DNA of 64,000 nt from PALSA-612 sp963711315 (GTDB taxonomy: Bacteria > Actinomycetota > Thermoleophilia > Gaiellales > Gaiellaceae). The notes under the pieces were generated by a model. It saw only the letters and a program-made list of their open reading frames with translations. It made no database searches and was not told the origin of the DNA. This document shows, in pieces, positions 7,231 through 15,756 of the stretch. The DNA is taken from NCBI GenBank assembly GCA_963711315.1, contig CAVQDQ010000002.1, positions 434,001 through 498,000 on the forward strand, given 5' to 3'. The position numbers and the translations under genes were made by a program. Each line of letters starts with the position of its first letter. The stretch's first letter is position 1.

Positions 7231-7986
7231 GTGTCCGGGCATAGCAAGTGGCATTCGATCAAGCACAAGAAGGGCGCGACGGACAAGAAGCGCGGCCAGC
7301 TCTTCTCGAAGCTCGCCCGGGCGATCATCGTCGCTGCGCGTGAGGGCGGGCCGGATCCCGCAGCCAACCTCGCGCTGCAGAACGCAATCGAGAAGGCGCG
7401 CGAGGCGTCGATGCCGAAGGACAACATCGAGCGTGCCATCGCCCGCGGGTCGGGCGCTGCCGCCGACGGCGAGGCTTTCGAGCACATCACCTACGAGGGC
7501 TACGGCCCGGCCGGCGTGGCGGTCTTCGTGGACGCGCTGACGGACAACCGCAACCGCACCGCTTCCGAGGTGCGCCATGTGTTCTCGAAGAGCGACGGCG
7601 CGCTGGGTGAGTCCGGCTCGGTCGCATGGCTCTTCGAGCGCACCGGCTTGCTGCTCGTCCCGGCCGACGGAGTGGACGAGGACGAGCTCATGCTCGCGGC
7701 GGCCGAGGGCGGCGCCGACGACGTCTCCCAGGACGGGTCGGTCTTCGAGATCACGTGTCCTGCCGAGAGCGTGGCCAACGTGCGGCGGGCGCTCGAAGAG
7801 GCTGGCTTCGCCGTCGAGTCGGCCCAGATCACGATGCTCCCGAAGACGTCCGTCACCGTCGAGGACGAGGTGGCAGCACGTAGGATCGTTCGATTGATGG
7901 AAGAGCTCGAGGAGCTCGACGACGTGCAGGACGTGTACGCGAACTTCGACATTCCAGAGCAAGTGCTCGAGGAGGTAGCGAACTGA
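7231..7986 (+). CDS. yebC: YebC/PmpR family DNA-binding protein
   Basis: 251 aa, the usual family length, starting with the diagnostic SGHSKWHSIKHKKGATDKKR. It also has GGPDPAANLALQ, MPKDNIERAIARG, YEGYGPAGVAV and DNRNRTASEVRHVFSK. The family includes transcriptional regulators and a translation-associated factor that relieves proline stalling (known for some members); the role here is inferred only. It lies upstream of ruvCAB as in many bacteria, though two other genes intervene. Its stop overlaps the next ATG by one base (TGATG). The GTG start has the ribosome site AGGAGG. Confidence 0.93.
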   Translation: MSGHSKWHSIKHKKGATDKKRGQLFSKLARAIIVAAREGGPDPAANLALQNAIEKAREASMPKDNIERAIARGSGAAADGEAFEHITYEGYGPAGVAVFVDALTDNRNRTASEVRHVFSKSDGALGESGSVAWLFERTGLLLVPADGVDEDELMLAAAEGGADDVSQDGSVFEITCPAESVANVRRALEEAGFAVESAQITMLPKTSVTVEDEVAARRIVRLMEELEELDDVQDVYANFDIPEQVLEEVAN

Positions 7987-9903
7987 TGGCAGTCGCAATG
8001 AAGACAGGAGGCCGCATCGAGTCGCTGCTCTCGGCGCGGCTCTTTCTCAACCCGCAGCTCGCCGGCGACAAGCTCTACTTCATCAGCGATCTCGCGGGCA
8101 GGCTGAGCCTGTACCGCATGGACGTGGGCGGCAGCGTCCCCGAGCCGCTGCTGCCGCCGGGGATCGCGCTCCAGAATCCGGAGCTGCTCGGCGGCATGGC
8201 GTTCTACGCCCTGCCGGAGCTCGACCGCATCGTGCTCATGCTCGACCAGGACGGCGACGAGAACTACCAGCCTCGCGTCATCCCGCTCGACGGAGGCTTC
8301 CCCGAGCCAGTGAACGAGGATGTCTTCGGTGGGATGAGGACGCATCTTGTGGACGTGGACGAGGAGACGGCAACCGGCTACGCGTTCGCCGAGTCGCGCG
8401 AGGAGGCGAAGCTCTTCGGAATACGGATCGACCTGGCGACGGGTGAAGCGGAGATTCTCGGCGAGGGCATGCACGGTCCCTACCCCGTGGCGTGGACGCG
8501 CGATCATTCGCGCGCCGTGCTCGGCGACGGCTACACGGCCGGCGACATCGTTCTCTACGAGCGTGACCCGGAGACGGGCGAGAAGACGATGCTCTGGGGA
8601 ACGCTGCTCGAAGACCGGGAAGAGGGCGCGGAGCATCCACTGCTCGGGATGCAGTCGGCGCACGTCACGGACAGCCAGCAGGGGCTGCTCCTCGGCACGA
8701 GCCTCTTCGACGACGCTTACGGCCCCGGGTACCTCGCCTTCGACAAGCCAGGTGAGGTCGAGCCCGTGGAGCTCAGCGGCGCGCGCCACGAGGGTGTCGG
8801 CGAGCTGGAGCGCTTCCAGCACATCGACGGCGACCAGTACCTCGCCGTCTTCAACATCGACGGCGTCTCGTGGGCCTACGAAGCCGACTTCGACGAGACG
8901 GCCCGCGCGATGAAGCTGGGCCGCGTGCTCGTGGGCGAAGGCGAGCTCGCCGGCGGCGTTCTGCACGGCATCGCCCGTGAGTCGGAGAGCGGTCGCTGGG
9001 CGCTGTCTTTCTGCACGGCGACGACGCCCACACAGCTGTTCGTGCTCGACGCGGACGGCACGCCGGAGCAGCAGACGAATGAGAAGCCTCTCGGCATCGA
9101 CCCGGCGCTGCTCTCGGCGGGTGAGGACGCGTCGTTCGTCTCCCACGACGGCTTGCGGACGTCAGCACGGCTGTACCTACCGTCGCCGGAGCTCGGCTAC
9201 GAGGGGGCGCGGCCAGTCGTCCTTTACGTCCACGGCGGCCCGCAGGGCCAGGAGCGGCCGAACTTCGCGTGGTTCTCGATGCCCCTCATCCAGGCGCTCA
9301 CGCTCGAGGGCTTCGCCGTCTTCGTCCCCAACGTCCGCGGCTCGACCGGCTACGGCATGGACTACATGAAGCGCGTCGACCACGACTGGGGCGGCCAGGA
9401 TCGGCTCGACCACGTGCACGCCTTGACCGAGGTGCTGCCGAACGACGAGCGAGTGGACGCGAGTCGTGCAGGAGTCGTCGGCCGCTCCTACGGCGGCTAC
9501 ATGACGCTGACGCTCGCAGGGCGGCACCCGGAGCTGTGGTCGGCCGCCATCGACATGTTCGGTCCCTACGACATGTTCACGTTCCTCGACCGCATCCCGC
9601 CGACGTGGAAGCCGTACTTCGAGCTCGCCATCGGGCATCCCGAGCGCGACAAGCGACTTCCTCACCGATATCTCCCCGAAGACGCACATGGACAACCTCG
9701 CCTGCCCGATGCTCGTCATCCAGGGTAAGAACGACCCGCGGGTCGTGGAGCAGGAGTCCAGCGACCTCGTCGAGGCCATGCGCGCCCAGGGCAAGGACGT
9801 CGATTACCTCATGTTCGAGGACGAGGGCCACGACGTCTTGAAACTGCCGAACAAGGTGCGCTGCTACGAGACCATCGTCGACTTCTTCAAGAAGCACCTG
9901 TAA
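7986..9903 (+). CDS. S9 family prolyl oligopeptidase-type serine peptidase (frameshifted near 9652)
   Basis: Corrected length is about 638 aa. An N-terminal beta-propeller-like half (DKLYFISDLAGRLSLYRM) is followed by an alpha/beta-hydrolase domain with an oxyanion region VLYVHGGPQGQ, nucleophile motif GRSYGGYMTL, the acid in GKNDPRV and the His in EDEGHDVLK. The frame breaks near 9650-9656: deleting one base gives DKDFLTDISPKTHMDNL and joins the two open frames. The gene lies directly after yebC with a one-base overlap. Its 3' end overlaps the convergent gene by 40 bp. A cytosolic acylaminoacyl-peptidase-like role is typical of the family; the substrate is unknown. Confidence 0.88.
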
Positions 9904-10691
9904 GCAATCTCGACTGCGGGACCGTACGGGTCGTCGTCCTCCCGACGGCCCGGCGGTTGCCCGCGAAACAGCTCGTCGGTGACGGCGCGGAAAATCAGAG
10001 CGCGCAACAAGAACTGCTCCCAGTCCTCGATGTGCGCGACGCTCTCGAGGAGATCCTCACCTGCTCCTTCCCACACGAGCGCATCGGCGACGACGATCGC
10101 CGATGCGTAGGCTGGCGGGCGCCAGAAGAGCGACAGATCGATGATCGCGGGCGGAAGGCGTTCTGCGAAGAGCACGTTGCCGGTCAGGTCCGAGTGAACG
10201 AGCTGGCTCGAGGCATCTACGGGCCGAAGCGCGCTGAGGAGGCGTGGGAGATGTTTGACCTGCTCAAATCGGTCGGCCGACAATTCGCCCCAAGCGATGC
10301 GGTCTGCAACCGCCCACTGATGGGAGCGGTCGGCGATGAACTCCGGTTGCGGAATGTCGGCGAGGGCTGCGTGAAACCGCTCGCCGACGGCAATGATGTC
10401 GGGCCAGCATCTGTCTTCGTGGCGGCCGTCGACACGCTGCCAGGCGCACCAGCCGTCCACGACGAGCTCGTTGTTCTCCGCACGCACCGGGTGTGACAGA
10501 CGAAAGCCGTCGCAGCGGATCCGCCCCGGTAGCTCGGCGAGCCACGTCAGCTCCGGCTCGCTCACATCGAGCGGCTTCAGGACGATGTCGCCGGCAAGCC
10601 ACGACGACTCCTGGCCGCCTGCAGCCGGTACAGGATCACCCTGCGTGCCGAACGCTGCCAGGACGCTCGGCGGGGGAGCACTGTGCGCCAC
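9864..10691 (-). CDS. TIGR02569-like aminoglycoside phosphotransferase-fold protein
   Basis: 275 aa. Kinase-like/APH fold signatures are the catalytic loop LVHSDLTGNVLF (H-x-D-x4-N) and the metal-binding IIDLSLFWRP. The N-terminus VLAAFGTQGDPVPAAGGQ and the lack of a classical P-loop match the actinobacterial TIGR02569 family as I know it; its substrate is not established. Resistance should not be assumed. The GTG start at 10691 has TAGCGT ending 7 nt upstream. The 3' end overlaps the convergent S9 peptidase gene. Confidence 0.75.
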   Translation of the reverse strand: MAHSAPPPSVLAAFGTQGDPVPAAGGQESSWLAGDIVLKPLDVSEPELTWLAELPGRIRCDGFRLSHPVRAENNELVVDGWCAWQRVDGRHEDRCWPDIIAVGERFHAALADIPQPEFIADRSHQWAVADRIAWGELSADRFEQVKHLPRLLSALRPVDASSQLVHSDLTGNVLFAERLPPAIIDLSLFWRPPAYASAIVVADALVWEGAGEDLLESVAHIEDWEQFLLRALIFRAVTDELFRGQPPGRREDDDPYGPAVEIAYRCFLKKSTMVS

Positions 10692-10698
10692 GAGGAGG

Positions 10699-10704
10699 AC
10701 GCTA
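10699..10704 (-). promoter_or_regulatory. Leaderless -10 hexamer for the TIGR02569-like gene
   Basis: TAGCGT on the minus strand ends 7 nt before the GTG at 10691. Confidence 0.35.
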
Positions 10705-10751
10705 GCCCGTAGGCGCCTAGCACGTCAGGGAGGGATGTCCGGAAGGGTGCT

Positions 10752-10757
10752 TAACCT
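10752..10757 (+). promoter_or_regulatory. Leaderless -10 hexamer for ruvC
   Basis: TAACCT ends 6 nt before the GTG at 10764; no ribosome site precedes that start. Confidence 0.4.
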
Positions 10758-10763
10758 CAACGC

Positions 10764-11255
10764 GTGAAGGTTCTCGGCATCGACCCGGGCACGGCTGCAT
10801 GCGGATACGGCATCGTCCACGAAGAAGACGGGCGCCTCAGGGCAATCGCCTTCGGGTCGTGGACCACGCCGGCCAGAGAATCCCCGGCTCTCCGGCTCAG
10901 GACGATCTACGAGCGGGTGGAGGAGCTCATCGAGGAGCACGCTCCGGCTGCCGCCGCGCTCGAGGAGTCGTTCGTCGGCGCCGACGCCCGCATCGCACTC
11001 TCTGTCGGTCAGGCCAGGGGCGCGGTGCTCGTCGCGTGCGCGCGCGCCGGCGTTGACTGCGTCGAGTACGCGCCCGGCATGGTCAAGAAGTCCGTTTGCG
11101 GTTACGGGCGCGCCGACAAGGCGCAGATGCAGCGAATGGTGAGGGCGGTGCTCGCACTGGACGCGGTGCCGGAGCCGCACCACGCGGCCGATGCACTGGC
11201 CGTCGCCATCTGTCACGCGCTCGCGCCGCCGCTCCTGAGAAAGGTCGCCTCGTGA
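10764..11255 (+). CDS. ruvC: Crossover junction endodeoxyribonuclease RuvC
   Basis: 163 aa. RuvC resolves Holliday junctions with RuvAB during homologous recombination. The acidic catalytic residues are visible: Asp in GIDPGTAACGYG, Glu in LEESFVG, and the Asp pair region HHAADALAVA near residue 145. The length is normal. The GTG start is supported by the -10 placement and the absence of an upstream alternative. Its stop overlaps the ruvA GTG (GTGA), so translation is coupled. Confidence 0.96.
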   Translation: MKVLGIDPGTAACGYGIVHEEDGRLRAIAFGSWTTPARESPALRLRTIYERVEELIEEHAPAAAALEESFVGADARIALSVGQARGAVLVACARAGVDCVEYAPGMVKKSVCGYGRADKAQMQRMVRAVLALDAVPEPHHAADALAVAICHALAPPLLRKVAS

Positions 11256-11815
11256 TCGCCCAGCTCCGCGGGAAGCCCGTCCGGCGCGGGGCGGAGGGAC
11301 TCGTGCTCGATGTGAGCGGAGTCGGCTATCTCGTCCAGGCCACGCCGCGTGCGCTGGCGCAGGCGGGTCGCTCGAAGGACGTGACCGTCGAGACGTATCT
11401 CCATGTGCGGGAGGACGCTCTCCAGCTGTACGGGTTCGCCGACACGGCCGAACGAGAGCTCTTCGAGCAGCTGCTCTCCGTCTCGGGAGTGGGCCCGAAA
11501 GTGGCGCTCGCCATCGTCTCCGGGTCGACGCCGGCCGAGCTGCGCAGGGCCATTGCGCGCGAGGACACCGCGCGCTTCGAGGCGATTCCCGGCATCGGCC
11601 GCAAGACCGCGCAGCGCGTCGTTCTCGAGCTGAAGGGGTCGCTCGCCGTCGAGCCGGATGAGCCGTCCGGAGCGGGAGACGGCCACGTCGTGGCACGCGA
11701 CGCCCTCGTCGAGCTCGGCTACTCCGTCGTCGACGCCGAGTCGGTGCTCGCGGCAATCGATCCCGCGCTGCCGCCCGAGGAACGCGTTCGCCAGGCTCTA
11801 CGGCAGGCGGCATGA
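11252..11815 (+). CDS. ruvA: Holliday junction branch migration protein RuvA
   Basis: 187 aa. Domain I (IAQLRGKPVRR, LVLDVSGVGYLV, LHVREDALQLYGF) is followed by the helix-hairpin-helix pair VSGVGPKVALAI and IPGIGRKTAQRVV, then a flexible linker and domain III (ARDALVELGYS). RuvA binds the four-way junction and loads RuvB. The GTG start overlaps the ruvC stop, and its own stop overlaps the ruvB start (ATGA). The open frame extends upstream, but that part lies inside ruvC. Confidence 0.96.
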   Translation: MIAQLRGKPVRRGAEGLVLDVSGVGYLVQATPRALAQAGRSKDVTVETYLHVREDALQLYGFADTAERELFEQLLSVSGVGPKVALAIVSGSTPAELRRAIAREDTARFEAIPGIGRKTAQRVVLELKGSLAVEPDEPSGAGDGHVVARDALVELGYSVVDAESVLAAIDPALPPEERVRQALRQAA

Positions 11816-12831
11816 GCGAGCAGCGGCTCGTCTCGCCCGTGCTCGAGGCGGAGGGCGACGAGGAGCTCGACCGCTCGCTTCGCCCGCGGACGCTCGACGA
11901 GTTCATCGGCCAGGAACGGCTGCGCGAGCAGCTCGCCGTATCGCTCGAGGCCGCACGTGGCCGTGGGGAAGCACTGGAGCACGTACTGCTGGCCGGGCCG
12001 CCCGGGCTCGGCAAGACGAGCCTGGCGCACGTGATCCGCGCCGAGCTGGGTGTCGGGCTGCGCTCGGTTGCCGGCCCGGCGCTCGACCGCAAGGGCGACC
12101 TGGCGGCGATCCTCACAGCCCTCGACGAGCGAGACGTCCTGTTCGTGGACGAGATTCATCGTCTCGCGCCCGCGGTGGAGGAGATCCTCTATCCGGCACT
12201 CGAAGACTTCCGACTCGACATCGTTGTCGGACAGGGGCCTTCCGCGAGGACGCTCGCGCTCGACCTGCCGCCGTTCACGCTCGTCGGCGCAACGACACGC
12301 ACGGGCCTCTTGACGACTCCGCTGCGCGATCGCTTCGGCATGACGTTCCGGCTCGGCTACTACGAGCAGAACGAGTTGTCCGCGATCGTCCGCCGCTCGG
12401 CACGCATCCTCGCCGTGGAAATAGACGACGACGCGGCGAACGAGATCGCGCGCCGCTCGCGCGGCACGCCGCGCGTGGCCAACCGCATCCTCCGCCGCGT
12501 GCGCGACGTGGCAGAGGTGCGCCATTCCGGCACGATCACGACCGACGTGGCCGAGGATGCGCTCGCGCTACTGGAGGTCGACCGCGAGGGGCTCGAACGC
12601 ATGGACCGAGAGCTCCTGGAGGCTGTCGCGACGAAGTTCGAAGGCGGGCCGGTGGGGCTGTCCACCCTGGCCGTCGCACTCGGCGAGGAGCCCGACACGA
12701 TCGAGGACGTCTACGAGCCGTACTTGCTACAGCTCGGCTTTCTCCAGCGGACGCCGCGGGGCCGCGTGATCACGAAGCTCGGCCTCGTGCACGTAGGGGC
12801 CACCACCGCCGGCGACGGCGCCCTCTTCTGA
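11812..12831 (+). CDS. ruvB: Holliday junction branch migration helicase RuvB
   Basis: 339 aa. This AAA+ motor drives branch migration with RuvA. Visible motifs are LDEFIGQERLREQL, Walker A GPPGLGKTSLAH, Walker B LFVDEIHRL, sensor LVGATTRTGLLT, arginine finger LRDRFG, and the winged-helix end LQRTPRGRVIT. Coupled to ruvA by a 4-base overlap and to the next ORF by TGATG. Confidence 0.97.
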   Translation: MSEQRLVSPVLEAEGDEELDRSLRPRTLDEFIGQERLREQLAVSLEAARGRGEALEHVLLAGPPGLGKTSLAHVIRAELGVGLRSVAGPALDRKGDLAAILTALDERDVLFVDEIHRLAPAVEEILYPALEDFRLDIVVGQGPSARTLALDLPPFTLVGATTRTGLLTTPLRDRFGMTFRLGYYEQNELSAIVRRSARILAVEIDDDAANEIARRSRGTPRVANRILRRVRDVAEVRHSGTITTDVAEDALALLEVDREGLERMDRELLEAVATKFEGGPVGLSTLAVALGEEPDTIEDVYEPYLLQLGFLQRTPRGRVITKLGLVHVGATTAGDGALF

Positions 12832-13160
12832 TGGCGGAGCAGATCTGGGTCCCCGGCGCGCCGCAGCCTTCTCTCGAGGACTTCGTCACTCGTCTACGCG
12901 AGCACATCGAGCGCTTCGCGCGCGAGCAAGCCGGTGGGCAGGCCGCAGTCGAGGTCGAGCTTCGCGACGGCTCGGTACACCGGCTGCTCTCGATCGCGGA
13001 CGCGCCCGGCTACGGCTTCGTGACGCTCGCGCCCTATCGAGACGACGGCATGCCGGAGGAGATGATCGTGCCCGTGGCAGCGATCGCCGCCATCAGGCTG
13101 ACGCAGATGGAAGAGCATCCCCCGTTCGGCTTCGCGCAGGCGCCGCCGGCTAAGGCTTGA
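12831..13160 (+). CDS. Hypothetical protein downstream of ruvB (109 aa)
   Basis: Starts MAEQIWVPGAPQPSLEDFV at an ATG overlapping the ruvB stop by one base, so it is probably cotranslated. An amphipathic helix (FVTRLREHIERFAREQAG) is followed by a small beta-rich part (VEVELRDGSVHRLLSI, YGFVTLAPYRDD). The beta part reads like a compact barrel domain with a conserved regulatory feel, but I cannot name a family. Its end overlaps the convergent gene by 11 bp. Nothing links it directly to recombination besides position. Confidence 0.6.
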   Translation: MAEQIWVPGAPQPSLEDFVTRLREHIERFAREQAGGQAAVEVELRDGSVHRLLSIADAPGYGFVTLAPYRDDGMPEEMIVPVAAIAAIRLTQMEEHPPFGFAQAPPAKA

Positions 13161-13614
13161 ACTGGAGCTCGTGCCAGGAAGGCACCGGGGCGAGCTCTAG
13201 CAACGCCCGGTCGCCGTTCGGCTCCGAGTACGTGAACTCACCGGAGCGCTCGTCCCACTCGATGTCGAGCAGCCCTTGCTTCACGCGGTGGTCGAGCCAC
13301 GCGCTGCGGAAGACGAGCTTGCGCAGCCAGTAGACGAGCGACTCGTCGCCGACGAGGGAGATCCGCTCCCAGTGCCGAACGAGATAGTGGCCGAGCGCGC
13401 TGCGGGGAACGCACAGCTGTCCGTCCGCGGTGAGCTCGACCAGGTCGGCCGTCTCATCGCCGTCGAGCTCGTTTCTCTCCACGAGGCCGAGCTTGACGGC
13501 GGCTGCCACGACGCGCTCCTCGAAGTCTTCCCGGCCGAACGAGAACCGGTACGACCGCGGTCCGGCGCGGAACTCGACTTCGTAGTCGTCACCCGAGCAG
13601 TAGTCGGCGTCCAT
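13150..13614 (-). CDS. Hypothetical protein (154 aa)
   Basis: Starts MDADYCSGDDYEVEFRAG; acidic, soluble, no signal peptide or membrane segment. The middle reads as mixed helix (LVYWLRKLVFRSAWLDHRV) and the C-terminus as short strands. TATCCT ends exactly 6 nt before the ATG, supporting the start as leaderless. It is convergent with the ORF after ruvB and divergent from recJ. No family recognised. Confidence 0.6.
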   Translation of the reverse strand: MDADYCSGDDYEVEFRAGPRSYRFSFGREDFEERVVAAAVKLGLVERNELDGDETADLVELTADGQLCVPRSALGHYLVRHWERISLVGDESLVYWLRKLVFRSAWLDHRVKQGLLDIEWDERSGEFTYSEPNGDRALLELAPVPSWHELQFKP

Positions 13615-13620
13615 GGGCCC

Positions 13621-13626
13621 AGGATA
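13621..13626 (-). promoter_or_regulatory. Leaderless -10 hexamer for the 154-aa gene
   Basis: TATCCT on the minus strand ends 6 nt before the ATG at 13614. Confidence 0.4.
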
Positions 13627-13676
13627 ACCGGCCCGGACCCGGTTACCGCCTCATCGACGCCGTCCGGCGAGGGCCG

Positions 13677-13682
13677 TACCTT
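13677..13682 (+). promoter_or_regulatory. Leaderless -10 hexamer for recJ
   Basis: TACCTT ends 7 nt before the ATG at 13690 and supports that start over the longer open frame. Confidence 0.35.
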
Positions 13683-13689
13683 CGAATGC

Positions 13690-15549
13690 ATGGACTGGGT
13701 GCTCGCTCCCTGCGACACGCGCGCGGCTCGGAAGCTCGCCGAGGAGCTCGGTGTCTCCGAGATCGCTGCCCGTGTGCTGATCCGCCGCGGCCACGACGAC
13801 GCTGCTTCGGCAACGACGTTCCTCGCCGGCGAGCCGCCTGGCCACGACGCGGAGCTGCTCGGAGACGTGAAAGGTGCGTGCCGACTCATTCACAAGGCGA
13901 TCGCCGACGGAACGCGTATCTGCGTCCACGGCGACTACGACGTGGACGGGATCTGCGCGACGGTGCTCGCCGTCACCTGCCTCAGAGAGCTCGGAGCCGA
14001 CGTCGGCTGGCATCTGCCGAGTCGCTTCGAGGAGGGCTACGGGCTCTCGGGCCAGACCCTGGAGAAGCTCGCCGAAGACGGCTACGGGCTCGTGCTCACC
14101 GTCGACTGCGGCATTACCGCCGTCGAGGAGGTCGCGGCCGCCAGGCGACTCGGCCTGGAGGTCATCGTCACTGACCACCATCGGCCCGGAGACGAGCTGC
14201 CGGACTGCCCCATCGTCGCAACGCGGCCGTCGTCGTACCCGTTCCCGGAGCTTTGTGGCACCGGCGTGGCGTTCAAGCTCTTGCAAGCGCTCGCGGACGA
14301 TCCGCTGGAGCGGCACCTCGACCTCGTCGCGCTGGCCACCATCGCCGACGTCGTCCCGCTCGTCGACGAGAATCGTGCGTTTGCGATTGCGGGCCTGAAG
14401 CAGCTCGCCCGCACGCAACGGCCTGGCCTGCGTGCTCTCATGCGCTCGGCGCATGTCGATCCGGCCGTGGTCGACGAAGGAGCCGTGGGCTTCCGCCTGG
14501 CGCCGCGCATCAACGCGGCGGGCAGGCTGTGCCGGCCCGAGATCGCGCTCGATCTGCTCATGTGCGAGGACGACGGCGAGGCAAGCGGGTTGGCCGCAAG
14601 GCTCGAGGAGCTCAATCGCGATCGTCAGGCCGTCGAGGAGCGGATCCTGCGCGAGGCGTCGCGACGGATCGACGAGTGGCCGGAGAGCCGCCGCCGTCAG
14701 CGCGGCTATGTCCTCGCCGACGAGGACTGGCACGAAGGCGTCGTGGGCATCGTCGCCTCTCGGCTCGTCGAGCGCTACCGGCGGCCGGTGGTCCTTATCG
14801 CCGGCACGGACGGCGAGTGGAAGGGGTCGGGACGCTCGCTGGGCGCGTACGACCTGCACGCAGGGCTGACCGCCTGCGCAGATCATCTCGACCGCTTTGG
14901 AGGACACCGTGCAGCTGCGGGCCTCTCGATTCATCCGGAGGCGATCGACGCGTTCGCCGAAGCCTTCGCCGCTCACGCCGACGCCCATCTCACCGATGAC
15001 CAGCTGCGACCGGTGACCGTCGTCGACGCGGCCGTCCCGGGCTCGGCGCTGACACTGGGGCTGGCGGAGGAGCTACGTCGCCTAGCACCCTTCGGGCTCG
15101 GCAACCCGGGCGTGACGCTTCTGCTGCCGGGCTGTGAGCTGAGCGACCTGCAGACGGTGGGCGAGGGCAAGCATCTTCGCTTCCGCGTTCGCGAGCGCAG
15201 CCGGCCCGCCGGGAGCGCGATCGCCTTCGGGATGGGCCCGCAGCTCGACCGCTTCCGTCGGGAAGGCACCTATGACCTTGCGTTCAGGCTCGAGGAGAAC
15301 CGCTGGAACGGCACGGTCGCGCCGCAGCTCGTCATTCGTCACGTCCTCGACAGTGACGAGCGTTACCACGCGTTGCGCGCGCAGCTGGCGGCCGAGTGGG
15401 AGGCGGGGGAGGCCGCGTGGAGCGTGGAAGGGCGCGCGATCTTCGGGGAGCTCGGGCTCGACGGCCCCAGGGCCGTCAGCCTCTACGAGTCGGAGACGTT
15501 TCGCGCCCTCGTGACCGAGCAAGAGCCGCTGCTCGCGCAAGCCGCGTAG
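13690..15549 (+). CDS. recJ: Single-stranded-DNA-specific exonuclease RecJ
   Basis: 619 aa. It degrades single-stranded DNA 5' to 3' in recombination and mismatch repair. DHH phosphoesterase motifs are VHGDYDVDGICAT, LTVDCGI, VTDHHRPGDELP and ATIADVVPL; the DHHA1 part has GHRAAAGLSI; the C-terminal OB region follows (LLPGCELSDLQTVG). The open frame extends back to 13276, but that part overlaps the opposite-strand 154-aa gene; the ATG at 13690 begins the homologous region (MDWVLAP) and has a leaderless -10. Confidence 0.93.
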   Translation: MDWVLAPCDTRAARKLAEELGVSEIAARVLIRRGHDDAASATTFLAGEPPGHDAELLGDVKGACRLIHKAIADGTRICVHGDYDVDGICATVLAVTCLRELGADVGWHLPSRFEEGYGLSGQTLEKLAEDGYGLVLTVDCGITAVEEVAAARRLGLEVIVTDHHRPGDELPDCPIVATRPSSYPFPELCGTGVAFKLLQALADDPLERHLDLVALATIADVVPLVDENRAFAIAGLKQLARTQRPGLRALMRSAHVDPAVVDEGAVGFRLAPRINAAGRLCRPEIALDLLMCEDDGEASGLAARLEELNRDRQAVEERILREASRRIDEWPESRRRQRGYVLADEDWHEGVVGIVASRLVERYRRPVVLIAGTDGEWKGSGRSLGAYDLHAGLTACADHLDRFGGHRAAAGLSIHPEAIDAFAEAFAAHADAHLTDDQLRPVTVVDAAVPGSALTLGLAEELRRLAPFGLGNPGVTLLLPGCELSDLQTVGEGKHLRFRVRERSRPAGSAIAFGMGPQLDRFRREGTYDLAFRLEENRWNGTVAPQLVIRHVLDSDERYHALRAQLAAEWEAGEAAWSVEGRAIFGELGLDGPRAVSLYESETFRALVTEQEPLLAQAA

Positions 15550-15564
15550 GACGTGCCAGACCTT

Positions 15565-15693
15565 CTAGCCGCGCGACGCGGTGAGCGAGTCGAGCTCGAC
15601 CAGCATGCGGGTGAGGCGGCGAATGGCCCGCGCGCGGGCTCTCATGCGGATCCGTCTGAACAAGAGTGTCACCTTCGTCAATTCCCCCGCCAT
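15565..15693 (-). CDS. Possible small basic protein (42 aa)
   Basis: MAGELTKVTLLFRRIRMRAR then further Arg-rich helix and TAG at 15565. AAAGGA directly abuts the ATG. It lies convergently after recJ and divergently from rel. Support is only the ORF, the purine-rich stretch and its place in an otherwise empty 200-bp gap; it may be chance. Confidence 0.25.
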   Translation of the reverse strand: MAGELTKVTLLFRRIRMRARARAIRRLTRMLVELDSLTASRG

Positions 15694-15744
15694 TCCTTTC
15701 GGAAACTGGCCGGCCGCGCATGACCCCTCGTTCGGACCGCCGTC

Positions 15745-15750
15745 TACACT
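15745..15750 (+). promoter_or_regulatory. Leaderless -10 hexamer for rel
   Basis: TACACT ends 6 nt before the ATG at 15757. Confidence 0.45.
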
Positions 15751-15756
15751 TGGAGC

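Noticed and set aside
7500..9146. 548-codon minus-strand open frame
   Set aside because: Antisense to yebC and the S9 peptidase, with the composition expected of a high-GC shadow; no family motif.
9864..10691. Aminoglycoside resistance kinase
   Set aside because: It shares the fold's catalytic loop, but the overall pattern fits the TIGR02569 family of unknown substrate; no resistance context.
10725..12116. 463-codon minus-strand open frame
   Set aside because: Lies opposite ruvC, ruvA and ruvB, all strongly conserved; Arg/Ser-rich shadow.
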